DNA of 64,000 nucleotides, taken from positions 53,692,845 through 53,756,844 of the forward strand of contig OX328105.1 in the NCBI GenBank assembly GCA_946811185.2, given 5' to 3'. The translations under genes were made by a program, and so were the position numbers. Below are positions 49,901 through 63,500 of the stretch, piece after piece; position 1 is the stretch's first letter; the number at the start of each line of letters is the position of its first letter. The DNA is from Hippopus hippopus (Eukaryota; Mollusca; Bivalvia; Cardiida; Cardiidae). A model generated the notes under the pieces. It saw nothing but the letters and a program-made list of their open reading frames with translations. It was not told the DNA's origin and did not search any database.

Positions 49901-52900
49901 TAAACTAGCGCTTAACTCCTTACTTCATGAAACAATTTTACAAATCACAACTCTTATTAAGTCAAGTTCCAAATGATTAATGTATATAATTTGAAGTTGA
50001 GGCTTAATGAAAAAATTAAGTTCTGTTCATTCATGACTAACACAAAGACACAAATGAGTGGCCCTAGATTCTGTTTTGTCAATCAAAACAAAAAGTATGG
50101 AGAAGAATAAAGCATTTCTGTGTCTCAAGTGATCAAATTTGGCTCTCAAAGAGAAGCAAACAATGTGGGAAAAGAAGAAAATGGTGGTAACCGGCATTTT
50201 TTTTTCCCACATTGTTTTCAAAAACCTTCTTCCTCTGAATTGTTAGCACACTGGATCAACAGGTTAAATGTAGACACACACCTTTCTAAGCTGTGCAGCT
50301 GTTTCCAGCATCTTCTTCATTTTCACTGTTTTGTCTTCCTGTTCATTTTTATCAATGGTTGCCTCTTCAAAACCTTTCGCAAGTCCTGAGAGTCTCACTT
50401 CCAAAGCTTTTCTCTTGTTTTCTAGCGTTGACATTTTGTGTTCAGCATCGTCAACAGCCTGAGTGGTCTCATCCACCTTTTGATGTAGAGGCTTCACTTT
50501 AGAAATCATCATTCTGTGGTACCTATGTACAGTGCATAACATGATTGATTGACTGATTGATTGGTGTACTTTCAGTTATATTGCTGTGGCAAGTGCACCT
50601 ATCCATGCTTTCTTTGAGTTTTTGTTACCAGTACTAAGAAAAAAATTCTTCTGAAGCCACTGATTGCTTTCCTAAACAAGATGTCTGTTTGTAAAACAGT
50701 CATGCCCCCCTACTGCCACATTGATACAGGAAGTGGCACAGTTCATAAACTGATATCAAAAGAATTGATTGGGAAATATCGATGTCATCTTTTTGATTTA
50801 TAGCCCACTTCAATTGTTAAACGTGATAATCTGTCAACAGTTCTCATAATTATACACACCCCCGTGTACATACAAGATTGTATACAGTCGCCGATACACA
50901 GACTGGGTTATCGATTTTCTTTTTGGCACGTGTGTTCGACTTCCCCTTTTTCCCAGTCGACTTCGATGCTAACTACGTCCCCGATAATACGCGAATAAAA
51001 TATTGGAGCCACAAGTTGAGCCACATATGATGATTTTTGAGACACTTTAATTTTTTTTGAGCAAATGGCTCAAGTGGCGAACAGCAACATGGGCCCTGAA
51101 TCATCTGGTGGTCACTGTGACCTTTCACGGATTAACCTTAAAATCAATAGGGATCATTTACACTCCGAGATGAATATCTGTACAGAATTTGAAGAACCTA
51201 TGTCAATTCTGTGTCTAGTTATCATCTGGACAAGGTTTGGTCTATATATCATTAAGTTGAAGGCCACTGTAACCTTGACCTTTGATGGATTAATCTCAAA
51301 ATCAATAGGGATCATCTGCACTCCAAGACAACTGTCTGTGCCAAATTTGACAAACCTAGGTCAATTCTGTGTCTAGTTATCCTCCGGACAAGGTTTTGTC
51401 TATATATCAACATGTTGACGGTCACTGTGACCTTGACCTTTGACTGATTGACCTCAAAATCAATAGGGATCATCTACACTCCAAGACGCATGTCTGTGCC
51501 AAATTTGATGAACCTAGGTGAATTCTGGGTCTAGTTATCATCTGGACAAGATTTGGTCTATATATCAAAATGTTGACGGTCACTGTGACCTTGACCTTTG
51601 ACCGATTGACCTCAAAATCAATAGGGATCATCTACCCTCCAAGATGCATGTCTGTGCCAAATTTGACAAACCTAGGTCAATTCTGTGTCTAGTTATCATC
51701 CAGACAAGGTAAGGTCTACCGACCGACCGACATTAGCAAAGCAATATACCCCCACTTCGTTGAAGGGGGGCATAATAACCATCACTGAACAGTGATCAGT
51801 GGTGAGAGAGGAATGAATTCTGCCACAATGACTATCGTCAATCCTTGGAAAGAATTGGACAAAGCTTGGGATTTGAACCATGGACCCTGGTTGTCACATC
51901 CTGTATGCTACAGACTCTACTGCCCAGGCTTGGCACAATACATAACATCAAATGCTTACAAACTATATGATTCCTTGCAGTATGCATTCATTTGATCTAG
52001 GTTCAATTCATAATCGAGGCCCTGACTTTTGTTGGAGTATTTTTAACCCTTTATCATGTGATCCCAAGTTTTAACAACCCTGAAAATGAAGCTGTTTGAA
52101 AACATTGTGTGAAAAGGAGAAATTCTCTCCTTTTCCAACAATGTTTTCTACCCCAGCAGAGACAAAGTCCATCATTTGAGTCAGATTTTGTCGTCTTGCT
52201 TTCAATTTGGAAAAGTTTATAATTTTGTTATCTAGCAAAGGGTTACACAAGGCACTTCAGAATCTAAACCTAGCACTGGTGAAACCTTGGAAACCCATCT
52301 GACCCAAGTCAGATGTATCTGTAATATTATGTAAAGAATGTTGAAAGAGACATAAAAATCATTCATCTTTTACACATTTTTAACAGCATTTTCTTTTCTC
52401 ATAACAGCAAGTTTTTATATCCATTCATTTCTGATGTTTCTTTTACCCTTTACCACACATAATATGAAGACTGAATGACCCTGAGAAAGAGGTCTTTTCA
52501 AAACACTGTTGTAAAAGGAGAAAATGCTGGTAACCAGCGTTTTCTCCTTTCCTGCAAAGTTTACTCTATTTTCGATAGCAAATCTCAACATCTGAGTCAC
52601 AATTAAATTATAGTCTGCAAATACTTTGTACTTGGACAAGTCTAAAATTTTGCCACATGGTCTTAACTAGTACTACACCTAACATTCCTTCAAAGCAATT
52701 GGATGCTTTCTGTAATAAAACATAGTCAAAATGAAGTTCAGTAGTGAATGAGAAATGAATCCTAATGCAATGATTTTCATTTATTCTTAGAGAAAAGTTT
52801 GGCAGAAAGGCAGAACCTACCTAACAACCCCTCTGACCCATTTACACAGAGCTCCACAGGCTGAGTTACTGGTCTTTCTCTCCAGGGTATCAGGATCAAA

Positions 52901-55900
52901 TGAAGGCTTCTTAAGATAGGGCTCTACCAGGTTAAGTGTGGGTTCTGGTAGCTGGTTGTCGTCAAATGACATGAGCTCTTCAATAAACCTGCAACAAAAT
53001 CATAGATTACATTAAATTTCAGCTGTTTTAAAACAATTTCTTGGTTAAAATTTACAGAAAGAAGTCATACCGATGTCAACCCCTCTCCTTTGATGGGGAC
53101 CACAATTTCTTTGGTTTTATTTTATCTCTTCACCACACAATCCTGAGATTTGAGTAACCTGAGAAAGAGGCCTCTGGAAAACATTGTGACCATGTTTTCT
53201 ACATTTAATAGACAGATATCATCTTGTCAGCTACATTTAATTTATCATTTGCGATGCTTTCATTTTGACTAGTCTAAAATTTCAGTATGTGCTAAAGAGT
53301 TAAAAAGAAGTAACAAGCACTTTTTTCTTTTGCAATAATGTTTTCAAAGTGAAAAATGTGATCTAAAGATGATATTGTGATAAGCCTGCAAATGATGCAG
53401 CATGATTACCTTTCTAAGTTTGCCATTTGTCTTTTAGCCCCCTTTTGCCATGTCAGATCTGCAGAGGGTGATTTCACTGAAAAATGAAGAAGGAATACAA
53501 TTCAGTAAAGGGCCAGAATATTGACTGCATTTAGTATTTAGAGTACTTAACACTGTCAATTGAATGCTCACACTTATTTCATAATCCGTAACAGTCATGT
53601 AACAAAAACTATTGATGGGTCATATTTGTTTACCTTGGAACATCTGTCTTAACCTATGACATAAACTCTAGAGATTTTCATAATATATGTTCTTCTTGCC
53701 ACTTTTAAGTTGATTGGCAATAGCTACTGAAGACTAAAATAATATTGACACGTGACCTCACACTGACCTTGACCTTTGACCTATCACTCTCACAATTAGT
53801 AGTGATCATATCCGTTATAAAATTTGAAGAACCTTGGAGAAACCCATTTCTAGTTATATTGGCCAGACAATGTTTAGTATTACCACAGATGAACTGACAG
53901 ACTGATACCAATTTAAGCAAAGCAGTATTCCCTGTTTCTTTAACCCTTTACCAAACAATTCCGCGTTTTAACGACCCTGAGGAAGAAAGCTTTTGAAAAT
54001 ATCGGGGGGAAAAGGAGATTAGCTGATGATGAACACTTTCTCCTTTTGTACATGTTTTCTACCCTTTCAAAGAAAAAAAATCCATCATTTGAGCAACATT
54101 TACCATGTTGTTGGCAGATGCTTTCATTATACACAAGTTTAAAATTTTGTTGTTTGGTACAGTGTCAAAATGGGCCATTAAGATACAAGAGGACCATTGG
54201 CCCTAAAGTGCTCACCTGAGTAAAGTCATCTAGAATTGATAAAATGGAAGACATCCTGGTTGTGATTATATAAGACACATGAGTGTTAGTTACCTACTTT
54301 TTGACGCAGTTTCAAACTTGTTCACAATATTATCAAGACAAACATTCATATCGACTTTCATGAATCTCAGACTGAAAATGTAGCTTCTAAAATGTTCACA
54401 AAGTTTTTCTGAGATTTGCCCCTGTAACCTACTTATTGGCCCCATGTGACCAAATCTTGAACCTGTCCGAGATATCATCAGGACAAACATTCTGACCCAG
54501 TTTCATGAATATTGGACCTTAATTGGCCTTTAGAGTGCACACAAGGACTGTCTAAAATTTGTCCCAGTGACCTAGTTTTTATACTGTTGTGACCAAACTT
54601 TCAAGCATATTCGAAACATCATCAAGACAAACATTCTGACTAAGTTTCATGAGTCTCAGACTGAAAATGTGGCCTCTAAAGTGCACACAAGGTTTTTCTA
54701 ACATTTGTCCCAGTGACCTGATTTTTGATCCAATGTGACCCAAATTCAAAGTTGTCCAAGATATTATCAAGACAAATATTCTGACCAAGTTTCATGAGTA
54801 TTGGACTGAAAATATGGTACCTAGAATGCACACAAGGTTTGTCTAAGATTAGTGCCAGTGACCTATTTTTTGACCCAACATGACCCAATTTCCAACTTAT
54901 CTGAAATATAATTAAGACAAACATTCTGACCAAGTTTCATGAGTATCAAACTGAAAATGTGACCTCCAGTGCTCACACAATGTAATTGTGGATAACAGCA
55001 TGACAGACGATGCATGACAGATGACTGACGACAGACATAGCATGATTACAAAAGCTCATCTTGAGCCTTTCATGCTTAGGTGAGCTAAAACAAAAACGAG
55101 AAAAAATGTATCAGAATACTCACAGATCATGATGATTGCTGCCATTAAGTCCTCTATATCTATTATAGGTTTCTGCATGGCTCTGAGCTCATGCAGTTTC
55201 TCTATATCTATATTCTGAACTACCTTCTTTGTGTCAGCAACAATAGCAATGGCCTTGTAAACAGCTCTCTCATGGGCAACCTGGTATTCTGGTAAAGCCT
55301 GAATTATAGAGTTTAATGCATTACTGAACAATTCATGTTGTATTACCCTGAGAAAGACAGCTTTTGAAAATACTGTGGGGGAAGGAGCAAATGCTGGTAA
55401 ACAGCACTTTCTCCTTTTCAAACAATGTTTTTACCATACACAAGATAAATCCCATTCAAGACACATTTGTTTTATAAAAATGCTTTCAATTCGGACAAGT
55501 CTAAAATTTTGTTGTATGGTTAAAGATCAAATGATTATTGTACAGTCAACATTTGAAAACAAGAGCATCGCATGCTGGTGCCTACGCAAGGCTGTGATTG
55601 CTTGATTTTCAGTGAAAATTCCAAGTCAAAAAAGGAGCATAACTGTGTCAAAATACTTAGATGGTTATCTGCCCTTGTTGTATGGGCTCCCCTTTTCACA
55701 GGTAACAACTTCTTTGACAACACAGACGATGACAACTACGAAAATACCTCAGTGTTTTCTTCCAAAACAGGCAAGCTAATGATGTGGGCAAACAAGCAAA
55801 CAGTCACTTTTACACATTTTCCATATTACTATTGCATATTTGTCTCTGGAGAAAATGGAATAAAAGAAAATATATCATGTTTGTTACCTTTTTCAGTTTG

Positions 55901-57534
55901 GAGATTTTGTCTAACTGTGCCTTCACTACTTTGATCTGTTGTTCTGTAATGGCAGTGTCTTGTCCAATCTGGGATAGAATCTTGATTGTACCCTGTAGTG
56001 CAACATAAACATCATTACATACTGCTCTTACCATTCTACAAGTATCTTTTAGAAGAATGAATGGAGTTTTATGGCCTACCAATAGCAAAGGTCATGTAGT
56101 TGTTGCACAAACAATTCAGAATGACAGTATGAAGGACAGAGCAAAAAGTCAGATATGCAAAAAGTAAAAGATTATACACAAATTGGCCAAATATCTTTTA
56201 GCTTCTACCTAAAAGTTGCACTTATACATGCACATAGAAGTATAAAGCCTTGGTCACACCGAGCTAACGGACGAGTAACGGATAAAAAATCATGTTATCC
56301 GTTCGTATCCGTTTTATGTCCGTTTCTTATCCGGTGAATCCGCTACTTGTCCGGCGATGTCCGTTCCGTCCGGTGGGAAGTTTTGAGCATGTTCAAAACT
56401 TTCCACCGGACAAAACGGACAGAGACATGCAAATAATAGACTTTGGATGCATCTGACAATTTATTCCCTCGGCATGTCACGTGACCGGTACGTTCCTCGT
56501 ACGTTAGTGTTCGGTACATTTCCGTCCATCGTACGTTGGAAGAATGTTTTGTCCGGTTCTCATGCGTTGCACTTCCGTTTTATCCCTTACCCGTACGGTG
56601 ATATCCATTAATAGACCGTTTATTATTCGGTACATATCCGGTAAACGTGTGTTTTTTTTCCGTTATATGTGCGGTACTCGTGCAGTCATTGTGTGGCTTC
56701 TTCGCTCCGCCTCGAGCGGCAGAGGAGATGAATTTTGTCACCGGATAACCAAATTCTGCATGTTTTTGTCCGTTTTCCCCCCGTTACATATTCGTTAGCC
56801 AGTCTGACCAAGCCTTAAGTTTTGTTTGATTTGCTTAAAGAGACATCTTTACAGCCAGAGAGTAAACAAATGCTGTTAAAACTTGATGGTGTTATAATCT
56901 AGTCAGCTGTGTAAACATAGATAAAAAATCAATATAAGGTGTATGGGGTAAAGAAACTGTAGGGATTTGTCTTAGATTTAAACCGGAAACTGTGGTGCTT
57001 ATGTCTATGGCTAGCCACAATAGAATGAAAAGCATTTTTTATCTGCCATAAAGAAAAAAAAAAAAACAGTTAAAAAACTGGATGTAAATGAATAAAGATG
57101 TATGTTTAACTCTTTACTACAAAACAAAATTCCAGACTTTTCCAACTTGAAAGCATTTAATTCTTTACCGCACAATGCCGACTTTTAATGATCCTGGAAA
57201 AGAAGCCTTTTTGAAAACATTGTGGGAAAAGGAGAACAATGCTGTCAACTAGCATTTTCTCTTTTTCCACAATTTTTTCTACCCCATCAAAGAAAAACTG
57301 CACCATTTGGGCCACATTGAAATTGTCGCCTGCAAATGCTTTCAATTTGGACAAGGCTAAAATTTTGTCGTCTGGTAAAGTGATAAAGATGACAAATCAA
57401 TTTATAATCTACATGATAATATTATTTTGTCTTTAAAGAAGTGCAAACTATTGTAAAAAAAAAAAGGCCTTAGAACTCAGAGTCTCAGAGTTGCATGAGA
57501 AAGGGTTTATTGTGCCTTTGAATTTTTTTTTTTT

Positions 57535-57565
<31 letters not shown>

Positions 57566-60500
57566 GGGGGGTCTCTATAAACAGTTTTTCAGAAGCTAAT
57601 GTGACCTTGTATTTCTCTGGCAGAAGTATCTGGCTGGGCCTCTGCAGTGCATTTGCAAAAGAACACTACCACTTGATCAGAACTGCCAATTACCAGGGTT
57701 CCATTATAAGAACTCAAATATCTTAACCAATGAGCAGTTTCACCGTCCACAATGTATCTTTAGTGCATGCTGCATGAGGAAAAGCAATAATCAAGATTTC
57801 ATTAGTATACTGCAAAGAAATTTCTTGTGATCTGATTGGATAATATGCCCTGAACATATATATCATGTACACTGGCAAAACCAACGTAAAAGCAGTTTCC
57901 CTTTCGGGAGCCCCGTATACATGACTACACTTTCAACACAACATCCAAAATGGTGGCGACAATCAAGATTACCATCAAGATTATGCACCAAACTGCACGT
58001 TTTAGCACATTTTACCAAGGTTTCAGTGACGTCAGTTCCAAATGACGTCAATTTTTATTGAATTGGGGCACTCAGAAGGGAAATCCTACTTCGTCAGCGA
58101 ACTCAATTTTTGAAACCGAAAAACAGGTAAAATTCGCTTAACACACATTGGAATGGTAAAACTTTGCAGTATAATAAATTCTTTGTACGGTCAGGTGGCA
58201 GGGGACTTGGAAACTTGATCACGGCTGTGGTGAATCATGTTGCCCCGAGCTGAGCTGAAGCTCGGGGAGACATGATTCACCACAGCCATGAACAAGTTTC
58301 CAAGTTCCCTGCCACCTGACTGTACAGCTGAAGCTCGGGGCGACATGATTCACCACAGCCGTGAACAAGTTTCCAAGTCCCCTGCCACCTGACCGTACAG
58401 GGGGAAGGCTCGGGGCGACATGTTTCTACGCAGCCGTGAACAAGTTTCCAAGTCCCCTGCCACCTGACTGTACAGGGGGACGGCTCGGGGCGACATGATT
58501 CACTGCAGCCGTGAACAAGTTTCCAAGTCCACTGCCACCTGACCATACAGGGGGAAGGCTCGGGGCGACATGATTCACTGCAGCCGTGAACAAGTTTCCA
58601 AGTCCCCTGCCACCTGACCATACAGCTGAAGCTCGGGGCGACATGATTCACCACAGCCGTGAACAAGTTTCCAAGTCCCCTGCCACCTGACCGTACAGGG
58701 GGAAGGCTCGGGGCGACATGATTCTCCGCAGCCGTGAACAAGTTTCCAAGTCCCCTGCCACCTGACCGTACAACTAATAAAGTACATGCACTAATCAATT
58801 CCTGACCAGGTAATAATTTTTTGGACCTGACCAAATTGAAGGCATTCACAGAAAACAATTTAACACTAGCTGAAATAATGATTTCTGTCTTTGAAAGGAT
58901 AGAAAACATTCAGGGAAAAGAAGAGGATGCTGTTTACCAGCATTTTCTCCTTTTCACACACTGTTTCAAAAGCACTCTTGCCCAGGGTCGTTAAAACACT
59001 GAACTGAACTGTTTGGTTTAAATATTTTACCCGTTTCTCTCTTCCAGCTCACATGATACTTTGTCCTTGAAAGGGTAGAAAATATTGTGTGCTAAGGAAA
59101 AATGCCGGTTACCAGCATTTTTGTTTTTCCCACAATCTTTTCAGAGCCATTCTTTCTCAGGGTCATTTGTTTGGTAAAGATAGACTAGATCACAATTGTT
59201 TACCTGTTTTCTCTCCTCCAGTACGATCATTTCATGTTCCAGGTTCTTCTTCAGCTTGGAAGCAATTTCATTTTCTCTCCTGATTTGTTGTAGAGAAGTG
59301 TTAACAGCTTCCTGGTCTTGGTTTATGTTTTCATATCTATGATTGGCTACTGATATAAACCTAACAACATAGAGTCAAAAATTATACAAGTTGTTGTTAC
59401 ATAAAGGTCCATCTATTTGGTTTGTTAGTTTTGACTCTGTACCAAAGGACAAAACTTTAGTCTTGTCGAATTGAAGCACATGCAGACGACAAAATAAATA
59501 TGGCTCCAACCACTGGTGTTGTGTTTTAATGAGGTAGAAAACATTGTTGGAAAAGGAGAAAATGCTGGTTAACAGCATTTTCTCCTTTTCCCACAAAGTT
59601 TTCAGAGAGCTTTCTTACTAAGGGACATTAAAACTTGGGATTGTTAGGTAAGGGTTAATTGAACAGATACTTGTTAACCCTTTACTACACAATCAGAAGT
59701 TTTAACAACCTTGAGGAAGAAGGCTTTTGAAAATATTATGGAAAAGGGGGAAAATGCTAGCAAGCAGCATTTTCTCCTTTTCTCAAAATATTTTCCATCT
59801 TTTCAAAGACAATTTTCACCATTTGAGCCATATTAAATTTGCTGCATGGAAATGCTTTGGTCTTGGACAAGACTAAAATTTTGTTGCTTGGTAAAAAGTT
59901 AATAAATTGAGGCCACTGTATCAATAAAAGTGTTTTGGACTTCTTTATCCTATAACACAACACTCACTCCAATAACACTCATTTCAAGCCATTTACTGCT
60001 TTTCTGTATTACAGAAGTTGAAATTATGTTCAGTGGTCAGACTAGAACAGATTCTGTTTCAATGACTTTCATTAATCCATGGCCCAGCCAAGATTGAACT
60101 TTCAAGTGCCAGATATTAAAAGCACTTTAAAACTGAGCTGCTTGTCCTCAGCAAGGGGCATACCTACAAGGTCATGAAATTACATGCTGTTATGATTTTA
60201 TCAAAATTTACAAGCAAATGCTTTCAATTTGGATTACTCCAAAGTTTTGTCGTTTAGTGAAAAAAAAATCAAACTGTCGAATCATTCTGTAGAAATATAA
60301 ACAAGCACATCACCTAAAGAAATTCACAAAACTTTATGCATCATCTTTAATTTTATTCAGCAAGTAAATATAGGATTTTTAAACCTGAATTTTTTACATT
60401 AATAGCAATGGGTTCTGTCAGATTTTTGTTTGTTAGTATTGGAGTTTAACGCTGTTTTAACAGCTGAGGTCATATCACTATGGTCAGTGCACCTATGCAT

Positions 60501-63500
60501 ATGTTTCCTGGCTTTCTCACACTAGTACTGACACAACTTTTTTTCCAAGCCACAGACTACTTTCCTCACATGCATCAGAAGTGAGAGGTGAAAATCGCCG
60601 GAAAGAGAGTTGCTCCACCTGGCATCAAACTCGAAACCACCAGGTCATCAGTCAGATACACTAACCACTAGTAACAAAAGAAACTGCAATTTACCTTTCA
60701 ACAAACTTTTCATAGGCAGTGTTTGTGATATGTCTATATTCCCCTGCATCTTTTTCTTGTCCATCTTGCTGCCTCAGAACAAGATGCATTGATGCCAGCA
60801 TGTGGGCAATGTTCTCTCTCTGTATTGCTGTCAGCCATGAAACAGCTGTGGAAAAGCAAAATTTATTCACTATATATAAGAAACAGTGTTTCTTCATAAA
60901 TCTATGACTTAACTCTTTGCCACATAACAAAACTTTGAACCTGTCCAAATTGAAAGCATTTGCAGATGACAAATAACAGGAAGCATACATGATGAAAATT
61001 GCCTTCAATTAAGTAGGAAACACTGGAAAAGGAGAAAATGTTGGATACCAGCATTTTCTCCTTTTCTTATGATGTTTTCCAAGCACTCTTTTCCAGGGTC
61101 GTTAAAACTCAGGTTTGTTGAGTATAGGGTTAACTAGTAACAGAAACAGAGTTACTTTGTCAGAGGACTTTAAAAGTAATATTGATGGCGAAAATGTAAA
61201 GTACTCCAATCTTGTTACAATGACATCATTTTCTGCCAACTGATTCTTGCCCTTAGTTCATCCTTTACTACACGAGGAAAATTCATACTTGTTCAAATTG
61301 ACAGCAATTGCAGACAACAATTTCAATTTGGCTCAAATCATGATTTCTGTCTTTGACAGGGTAGAAAACATTGTGGGAAAAGGAGAAAATGCTGGTTACC
61401 AGCATTTTCTCCTTTTCCCACATTGTTTACAAAGGCTCTTTCCCCAAAGGTGTTAAAAGTCGGGATTGTGTGGTAAAGAGTTAAACAAGTCCTTTCAAAG
61501 AGAAGCACATCTTGAAGCCAGCAATTTCTCCTTTTCCCGCAATGTCTCCTGCTTGATTGTCTGGTAATGGGTTTTAACTCCTTACCAAGCAACAATATTT
61601 TAGACTAGACTAAATTAAACGCATTTTCAGACGATAAATTCAATATAGCTTACAAGATCATTTCTGCCTTGGAAAGGGTAGAAAACAATGTGGGAAATGG
61701 AGAAAATGCTGGTTACCAGCATTTTCTCCTTTTCCCACATTGTTTTCAAAAGCCTAAAAAGCTCAGGGTCATTGAATGATGACTCTGTATGGTAAATGGT
61801 TAATAAAAAGTTTAAATGACTTACAGTCTAGGTGATAACGTGCATGGTCCACCAGCTGTGTTTTGGACCAGTGTGGAAACCAGATAAAGTTGACGTTCTT
61901 TGTGAATGATGGATACTCTCGGCATCGTTTCTGGTTCTTCGTTCCGTCCCCACAGATCAGACAGACACGGAAATTGTTTCTTACAGTCCTGTAAATATTT
62001 AAGAATTATATTCAACAACCTGTTACATGTGCTTCATGTGTCAATCATAGACAAGGTCAATGGCTTTACTTAAGCCTGGCATTTCAGACATTTTAAGGTT
62101 GCATCCCACTTTGACAAAAACTCTTTCTGTTCATAGATGAAAGTCAGAGCTAAAAGTGTCATTCTTCTCTCAGTGACTAGATATTAACTTCACTTTCTGT
62201 ATGTGGGAAAAAAACCAATTTCTAGGAATAATGTCTCTACTCTAGAGAATAATGTACATAATCGTACAAGCAAAGAAACTCCACAAATGCATAGATAGGA
62301 GTAATAAAATTGGATGGGTAGTTTTCAAGATGTTTGAAAAAAAAGTTAACTCTTTACCACACAATCCCAAGCATTAATGACCCTGAAAGAGAAGGCTTTT
62401 GAACACATTGTGGGAAAAGGAGAAAATGCTGGTACCCTATCAAGGAGAGAAATCATCATTTTTACCTACATCTGTTTGCAAATACTTTCAATTTGGTCCA
62501 ATCCAAAATTTTGTAGTTTGGTAAAGAGTTAACACATACATGGATGCATGCATGGACAGACACAGGGCTACAACGCAGATAACAACAACTACAATGACGA
62601 AGACAGTGCCAGGGCTATGACAAAAACTCATTTCTCCGAAAACAGCTAAGCTAAAACCTCAAATTCAAAAGCTAATTTCTTAATCCTTTCCAAAACCTCA
62701 AGTTTTTAGATATGTCCAAATTCAAAACATTTACAGACCACAAACTTGAAATTTGTGCAAATGAGCTTAAATTCTCTGCAGTGGCAGAAAACATTGTGGA
62801 AAAAGGAGAAAATGCTGGTTACCAGCATTTTCTCCTTTTCCCACAATGTTTTAAAAAGCTTTCTCCCTCAGGGTTGTCAAAAATCTGGGATCATTTGTTA
62901 TAGGGTTAATAAAAAATACCATATCATTTCAACTGACTTACTTTAAGAAGAAGTTCCAAGCCACATCTCTAGTATAGGTTAGCCCTGCCTGTGTAACTTC
63001 TGTTCTGATAGAGTTAATGATTGTCGTCTGCTCTTCATACTGAAACAGGTGGCTTATAGAACCTCCATTGATAAATTCTATCAGAAATACAAGGAAATCT
63101 TCCTCAAATAATTCTTCCTCATGCAGCAGTAACAGGATTTTCTCGCCCTGAAAAATGGAAAAAGTACTAACAATGACGAGTGTTAAGAACTGCATTGGCT
63201 GTATATTAAGAAAATTTTCCTTTTTTACTAAATGATAAAATTTCAGAGTAGACCATAGGACAGCTTTGCGGATGACAATTCAAATGCAGCTCACATGATT
63301 TCTGTCTTTGCTTGGGTAAAAAACATGATGGGAAAAGGAGAAAATGCTGGTAACCAGCATTTTCTCCTTTTCCCACAATGTTTTCAAAAACATTCCTTCC
63401 TGGGATTGTAAAAACTGAGGATTGTTAGGAAAAGGATTAATCTTACATTTTACAACAGTTAATGCCCAAATGCCTAATGTGGTGCTGTGAAATGACAGAT

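Noticed and set aside
54290..54933. Series of overlapping minus-strand frames with shared peptides
   Set aside because: They repeat with the 145-bp tandem unit and show no known domain.
58277..58909. A 210-codon minus-strand frame rich in GGRGLGNLF
   Set aside because: It is a read-through of the 75-bp minisatellite. The protein repeats with the DNA unit, other frames are also open, and there is no start context or domain.
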